Part shown: positions 4,464 through 5,634 of the stretch, in pieces | How positions within the stretch are numbered: position 1 is the stretch's first letter | Layout of the letters: each line of letters begins with the position of its first letter | Source: an uncultured beta proteobacterium | Lineage (GTDB): Bacteria; Pseudomonadota; Gammaproteobacteria; Burkholderiales; Burkholderiaceae_C | NCBI GenBank assembly: GCA_903859265.1 | Contig: CAIOLZ010000402.1 | Location: 1 to 5,634, forward strand | Length of the DNA stretch: 5,634 bases | Direction: 5' to 3' | Translations under genes and position numbers: made by a program | The notes under the pieces: generated by a model | Databases searched by the model: none | Seen by the model: only the letters and a program-made list of their open reading frames with translations | What the model was told of the DNA's origin: nothing

Positions 4464-5465
4464 ATGAAACTCTCCCAAAAACCCAGAGCAAACCCGGACA
4501 AAAACCGGCGTGAAATTCTCGCCGCTTCGGCAAGCACACTGGCCGCCATCGCCGCCGGTCCGGGTTTGCTGCTGGCCTCCAAGGCCACAGCACAGAGCGC
4601 CAACCGCACGTTGCGCATCGGTTACCAGAAGGGTTGGCTCTCGATTTTGAAGGCCCGCGGAACGCTGGAAAAACGCCTCGCGCCGCTGGGCGTCAACGTC
4701 ACCTGGACCGAGTTCAACGCCGGCCCCGTGCAGCTCGAAGCGCTCAACGTGGGAGCGATTGACTTTGGTGATGTCGGCGAGGCACCACCCATCTTTGCAC
4801 AGGCGGCCGGCGCACCGCTGGTCTATGCCGCAGCCACCGTCCCGCGTCCACGGCTGGAAGCCGTCGTCGTGCCCAAAGACTCGCCCATCAAAACCGTGGC
4901 CGACCTCAAGGGCAAACGCATCGCGTTCAACAAAGGCTCCAACGTGCAGTACTTCCTGGTCAAGCTGCTGGAAAAAAATGGCCTGAAATACAGCGACGTC
5001 ACCACGGTTTTTCTGCCGCCACCAGACGCCCGCGCCGCCTTCGAGAAAGGCGCAGTGGACGCCTGGATCATTTGGGACCCGTTTCTCGCCGCCGCCCAAA
5101 AAACGCTGGAAGCGCGCCACCTGGTGGACGCCAGCGGCATTGTCAACAACCGCCAGTATTACTTTACGTCGCGCGACTTCGCCACCAAAAACACCGATGT
5201 GCTCAAGATTGCCATTGAAGAAATCGACCATATTGACAGCTGGATTGGCAACAACAAAAGCGCGGCTGCGACCGAACTCGCCGGCGTGCTGGGTCTGGAC
5301 AAAAGCATCACCGAGCTCTACGTGGGCCGCGCAGCCTACGGCACCAAGGTTGTCACCAGCGACATCCTGGCCGAGCAGCAAGCGATTGCCGACACGTTTT
5401 TTGACCTCAAGCTGATTCCCAAAAAGCTCAACCTGCTGCACGCCGCACCGGTGAACCTGAGCTAA
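4464..5465 (+). CDS. ssuA: Alkanesulfonate ABC transporter substrate-binding protein
   Basis: A 333-residue periplasmic binding protein for aliphatic sulfonates, the receptor of the SsuABC importer. The N-terminus has a twin-arginine-like signal: Arg15-Arg16 in NRREIL, an alanine-rich hydrophobic stretch, and probable cleavage in ATA|QSA near residue 43. The mature protein opens with the family hallmark LRIGYQKGW (50-58). NAGPVQLEALNVGAIDFGDV (85-104) and GEAPPIFAQAAGAPLVYAA (105-123) follow, then ADLKGKRIAFNKGSN (146-160) and AWIIWDPFLAA (200-210), all typical of SsuA/NMT1-like receptors. ATG 4464 is chosen over an in-frame TTG at 4449, which would add five residues. Other members of the fold bind taurine, nitrate or thiamine precursors; the SsuE neighbour and the GYQK motif favour sulfonates. 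A second SsuA-like gene starts 20 bases downstream. Confidence 0.93.
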   Translation: MKLSQKPRANPDKNRREILAASASTLAAIAAGPGLLLASKATAQSANRTLRIGYQKGWLSILKARGTLEKRLAPLGVNVTWTEFNAGPVQLEALNVGAIDFGDVGEAPPIFAQAAGAPLVYAAATVPRPRLEAVVVPKDSPIKTVADLKGKRIAFNKGSNVQYFLVKLLEKNGLKYSDVTTVFLPPPDARAAFEKGAVDAWIIWDPFLAAAQKTLEARHLVDASGIVNNRQYYFTSRDFATKNTDVLKIAIEEIDHIDSWIGNNKSAAATELAGVLGLDKSITELYVGRAAYGTKVVTSDILAEQQAIADTFFDLKLIPKKLNLLHAAPVNLS

Positions 5466-5485
5466 GCCATTGGCGGCAATCCACG

Positions 5486-5634
5486 ATGTCTGAGCTTTTG
5501 AAACGTAACCCTGTTTTGCCACATCGACGCGCTCTGCTGCGGGCATTGGCGCTGGCGGCTTCATCATCGGTTTTGTCGGGCCCGATGTTTGGCAAAACGC
5601 CGGATGTCCTGCGCATCGGCTACCAAAAATCTGC
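5486..5634 (+). CDS. Second SsuA-like sulfonate-binding protein (5' part only)
   Basis: Forty-nine codons are visible before the window ends; the frame is open to the edge. The N-terminus looks like an export signal: basic residues with paired arginines (HRRALLRAL), then a hydrophobic Ala/Leu/Ser stretch (ALAASSSVLSGPM). After it comes DVLRIGYQKS, the same mature N-terminal hallmark as LRIGYQKGW of the preceding ssuA. It is therefore most likely a paralogous receptor in tandem. The signal region differs clearly from the first copy, so this is not a recent exact duplication. ATG 5486 is the first start after the ssuA stop, but no strong Shine-Dalgarno is seen. Length and completeness cannot be judged. 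Confidence 0.85.
   Translation, partial: MSELLKRNPVLPHRRALLRALALAASSSVLSGPMFGKTPDVLRIGYQKS

Noticed and set aside
4194..5567. Long open frame on the - strand (about 457 codons) opposite ssuA
   Set aside because: It lies antisense to ssuA and the end of ssuE, which carry clear family motifs. Its translation shows no recognisable domain, and long antisense frames are common opposite GC-rich coding sequence.

Overview
The window looks like chromosome of a GC-rich betaproteobacterium, probably order Burkholderiales and perhaps family Comamonadaceae. This placement is inferred from protein similarity remembered by eye and from GC-rich codon third positions; no search was run. All confident genes are on the + strand.

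Layout: (1) 1-126 is a short stretch ahead of a complete tRNA-Ser(UGA) at 127-216, followed by a hairpin and T-run that could end the tRNA transcript. (2) 217-511 has no gene. It holds a candidate extended -10 promoter and a long-looped GC inverted repeat upstream of the first protein gene. (3) 512-2609 is a tightly packed three-gene partner-switching module: a STAS anti-anti-sigma protein, an RsbW/SpoIIAB-type serine kinase/anti-sigma factor, and a PP2C (SpoIIE-type) phosphatase fused to an N-terminal cyclic-nucleotide-binding-like domain. In this kind of module the phosphatase removes phosphate from the STAS serine, the unphosphorylated STAS protein captures the kinase, and the kinase's target is released. 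No sigma factor or other target is visible here. (4) 2610-2795 is an AT-rich regulatory gap with nested inverted repeats, a -10-like box and a hairpin covering the next Shine-Dalgarno. (5) 2796-5634 is a sulfur-scavenging cluster: a periplasmic sulfate/thiosulfate-binding protein (sbp), an SsuE-type NAD(P)H-dependent FMN reductase, an SsuA-type alkanesulfonate-binding protein, and the first 49 codons of a second SsuA-like protein cut by the window edge.

How the parts work together: the sulfur genes fit a sulfate-starvation operon. Binding proteins collect sulfate and organosulfonates, and SsuE supplies reduced FMN to a desulfonating monooxygenase (SsuD in known systems) that would be expected downstream with the SsuBC transporter; none of those are in view. 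The signalling module and the sulfur cluster are separated by a probable promoter region, so nothing in the sequence shows a functional link. I see no mobile element, CRISPR array or clearly new system. The points most worth a second look are the degenerate cNMP-like sensor on the phosphatase, the altered phosphosite context of the STAS protein, and the potential RNA structures overlapping start regions in the sulfur cluster.
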